Shown: positions 62,868 to 64,000 of the stretch, piece by piece | Layout of the letters: each line of letters opens with the position of its first letter | Numbering within the stretch: the first letter of the stretch is position 1 | Assembly: GCA_963738305.1 (NCBI GenBank) | Contig: CAVTVU010000001.1 | Coordinates: forward strand, 124,001-188,000 | Direction of reading: 5' to 3' | Length of the DNA stretch: 64,000 nucleotides | DNA from: JBBRHQ01 sp963738305 | GTDB taxonomy: Bacteria > Actinomycetota > Thermoleophilia > Solirubrobacterales > 70-9 | Notes under the pieces: generated by a model | The model's database searches: none | The model's input: only the letters and a program-made list of their open reading frames with translations | Told to the model about the DNA's origin: nothing | Translations under genes and position numbers: made by a program

Positions 62868-63251
62868 GCTGCCGACGCTAACCGATGTGATCTCGTGGGC
62901 GCAAGGCGATCAGGAGGGTCGGAAAGAAGGAGGCGGGATTTGTTGGCCTAGATCGCGGGGCGAGGCCACCTTTTGTCCCCGTCCGGATGCCCGCGACCGC
63001 GAGGGCGTCCCCACGCGCGACCGGGCTCACGGAGCCAATCGCCCGCTTACTCCGACAGCCGGCGGCTTGGAGGGCCTCCTCCGGTAGCGACCTGCGCCGC
63101 GAGGGACAGCCTGCAAGGCCCCGACCGCGCAGAGTGCCGCCGGTAGGCGGAGGGAGGCGCCTCTCAGGAGTCGGCGATCCGGTCAGCGTGGGAAGAAAGC
63201 GGCAACATGCCGGGACTTCGAATCCCCGAATCGGGCTGATCGGGGCCCCTT
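62868..63251. other. 384-bp stretch without a supported gene
   Basis: Contains the TAGCGT promoter of the collagen-like gene. A 139-codon minus-strand frame (62878-63297) is compositionally odd and overlaps the 3' end of the next gene, so I do not call it. Nothing else recognised. Confidence 0.4.
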
Positions 63252-63959
63252 TCAACTTCCGGTGCCGAAGGTAAAGCGGCCCTCCGTCCCGGTGCAACTG
63301 AAGGTCTCGCCCGCGTAGTGGACTCCATCTGGTTTGTATCCGCCAGTCAACGAACAGCTAAATCCTGCCGTTGTAAACGTCGGGTTGGTGCCATTGTCGT
63401 AAGAGAACTTTCCCCCGTTGAGGGCGGCCACAGCCGCTGAACAACTCAGTCCGTACACGTTCAGGTCGTATATGCCTGAAGGCACCCGCGCATTTTGCGG
63501 ACACTGGGACGGGGGTGGAGGCGGCGGCGGCTTCGGGATCGGGGTCGTAGTGTCGAAGTGGAAGACACCGCCATTCCCAGTGCAGCGGATCCGAGCGCCC
63601 ACTCCGTCAACGGTTTTCGCGGGCGTGGTGCCGCAAGAGAATCCCGGCGTCGAGAATCCGCTTGCAGCGCGATCGGCATAGTGGCCGGCTCGTACCGCCT
63701 GAATCGCTGGCTGGCACGCCATATTTCGAACCAAGAGGTTGCTTTGGTACAGGGGAAGGTTTCCCACAGAACATTGGGTCGGCGGCTGAAGCACCGTCGG
63801 GGCGGTGGCCTTCCTCGCGGTATCCGCAATTGCGCCGCCGCAAGCTGGCGGAGTAATTACCACCATGGACGCGGGAAGATCGTTCGACGGTGGAAACTGG
63901 ACGCGCAGCTTCGTATAGAGGCGGCGACCACAAGCGGTCGTGAGTCCAGTGGCAACCAA
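63252..63959 (-). CDS. cysteine-rich secreted protein with two related modules, 5' end uncertain
   Basis: Up to 235 aa. Two homologous modules, each with three Cys: residues about 65-135 (VRNMACQPAIQAV, FSTPGFSCG, ARIRCTGNGGVFHFD) and about 165-235 (VYGLSCSAAVAAL, FTTAGFSCS, ETFSCTGTEGRFTFG), joined by a PIPKPPPPPPP linker with CPQNARV. Such modules are frequent in secreted proteins of this bacterial group. No clear signal peptide from 63959, so the true start may be beyond a shift or further upstream. Confidence 0.6.
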   Translation of the reverse strand: MVATGLTTACGRRLYTKLRVQFPPSNDLPASMVVITPPACGGAIADTARKATAPTVLQPPTQCSVGNLPLYQSNLLVRNMACQPAIQAVRAGHYADRAASGFSTPGFSCGTTPAKTVDGVGARIRCTGNGGVFHFDTTTPIPKPPPPPPPSQCPQNARVPSGIYDLNVYGLSCSAAVAALNGGKFSYDNGTNPTFTTAGFSCSLTGGYKPDGVHYAGETFSCTGTEGRFTFGTGS

Positions 63960-64000
63960 TCTGACTGGGCGTCGCCGCAGACGCCCGTATAGCAGAAGTG

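Noticed and set aside
63205..63235. TTCGAATCC resembling a tRNA T-loop
   Set aside because: The flanking 5-bp stem does not pair and no acceptor, D or anticodon arms surround it. No tRNA found in the window.
62878..63297. 139-codon minus-strand frame
   Set aside because: Overlaps the 3' end of the cysteine-rich gene and covers the promoter of the collagen-like gene; composition unlike a folded protein.

Overview
The window is GC-rich, tightly packed chromosomal DNA. It most likely comes from an actinobacterium of the Thermoleophilia/Solirubrobacterales kind. This placement is an inference from base composition, tight operons with 1-8 nt overlaps, probable leaderless genes, GuaB3 beside GuaA, a c-di-AMP riboswitch ahead of a cell-wall hydrolase, and a GH63-type glycosidase. 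No rRNA or tRNA was seen to confirm it. Many conserved genes carry single-base frameshifts (at least 35 in about 20 genes) while their neighbours are intact, so I read these as consensus indel errors in a draft or metagenomic assembly. Such genes are annotated end to end and flagged.

Layout. 1-6.2 kb: thioredoxin reductase, a flippase-like membrane protein, a PAP2 phosphatase, an NAD-dependent epimerase, an R2lox-like di-iron oxidase and an SCP2-like protein. 6.3-12.9 kb: an oxidase-like cluster (coxB-cytochrome c fusion, coxA-like, ctaB, two small membrane proteins), then a CBS protein, a di-haem cytochrome c lipoprotein and ctaA. 12.8-16.5 kb: a stress-type protein, two YrbE/MlaE permeases and a GntR-type regulator with an unfamiliar C-terminal domain. 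16.5-20.9 kb: a complete A2-type cytochrome c oxidase (coxB, coxA, a USP-like protein, coxC). 21-30 kb: glycosyltransferase, secreted proteins, an ABC exporter, a GH63-type glycosidase, a Phd/VapC pair, infA, enoyl-CoA hydratase and HIT. 30.6-41.7 kb: CCA transferase, alr, nnr, glmS, glmM, rpsI, rplM. 41.8-44.7 kb: riboswitch plus M23 peptidase, then a Zur-like regulator with a ZIP transporter. 44.7-57.2 kb: guaA, guaB3, fruK, a D,D-carboxypeptidase, LysM protein, pyrF, hup, pmbA/tldD, a CDF transporter, rdgB and rph. From about 57.4 kb an integrated element begins with a large serine recombinase and a replication module. It seems to have cut a host gene, whose last codons remain at 57321-57405. 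The window ends with a collagen-like and a cysteine-rich secreted protein.

How the genes fit together. The two oxidase loci contrast sharply. The 16.5-20.9 kb oxidase keeps every CuA, haem and CuB ligand. In the 6.3-9.2 kb cluster the subunit II CuA site is dismantled (Cys, Cys, Glu, His become Ser, Ser, Gln, Tyr) and subunit I lacks five of its six conserved histidine ligands, yet the fold-defining sequence and the fused haem c domain are kept. This looks like a non-oxygen-reducing relative of the haem-copper oxidases and is the strongest candidate here for an undescribed system. ctaB and ctaA in the same region probably supply haem A to the intact enzyme.

Two expression signatures recur. 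Three genes (glmM, the D,D-carboxypeptidase, pyrF) appear to start at CTG inside a CTGA overlap with the preceding stop. Many isolated genes have a TANNNT hexamer 7-9 nt before the start codon, as expected for leaderless transcription.
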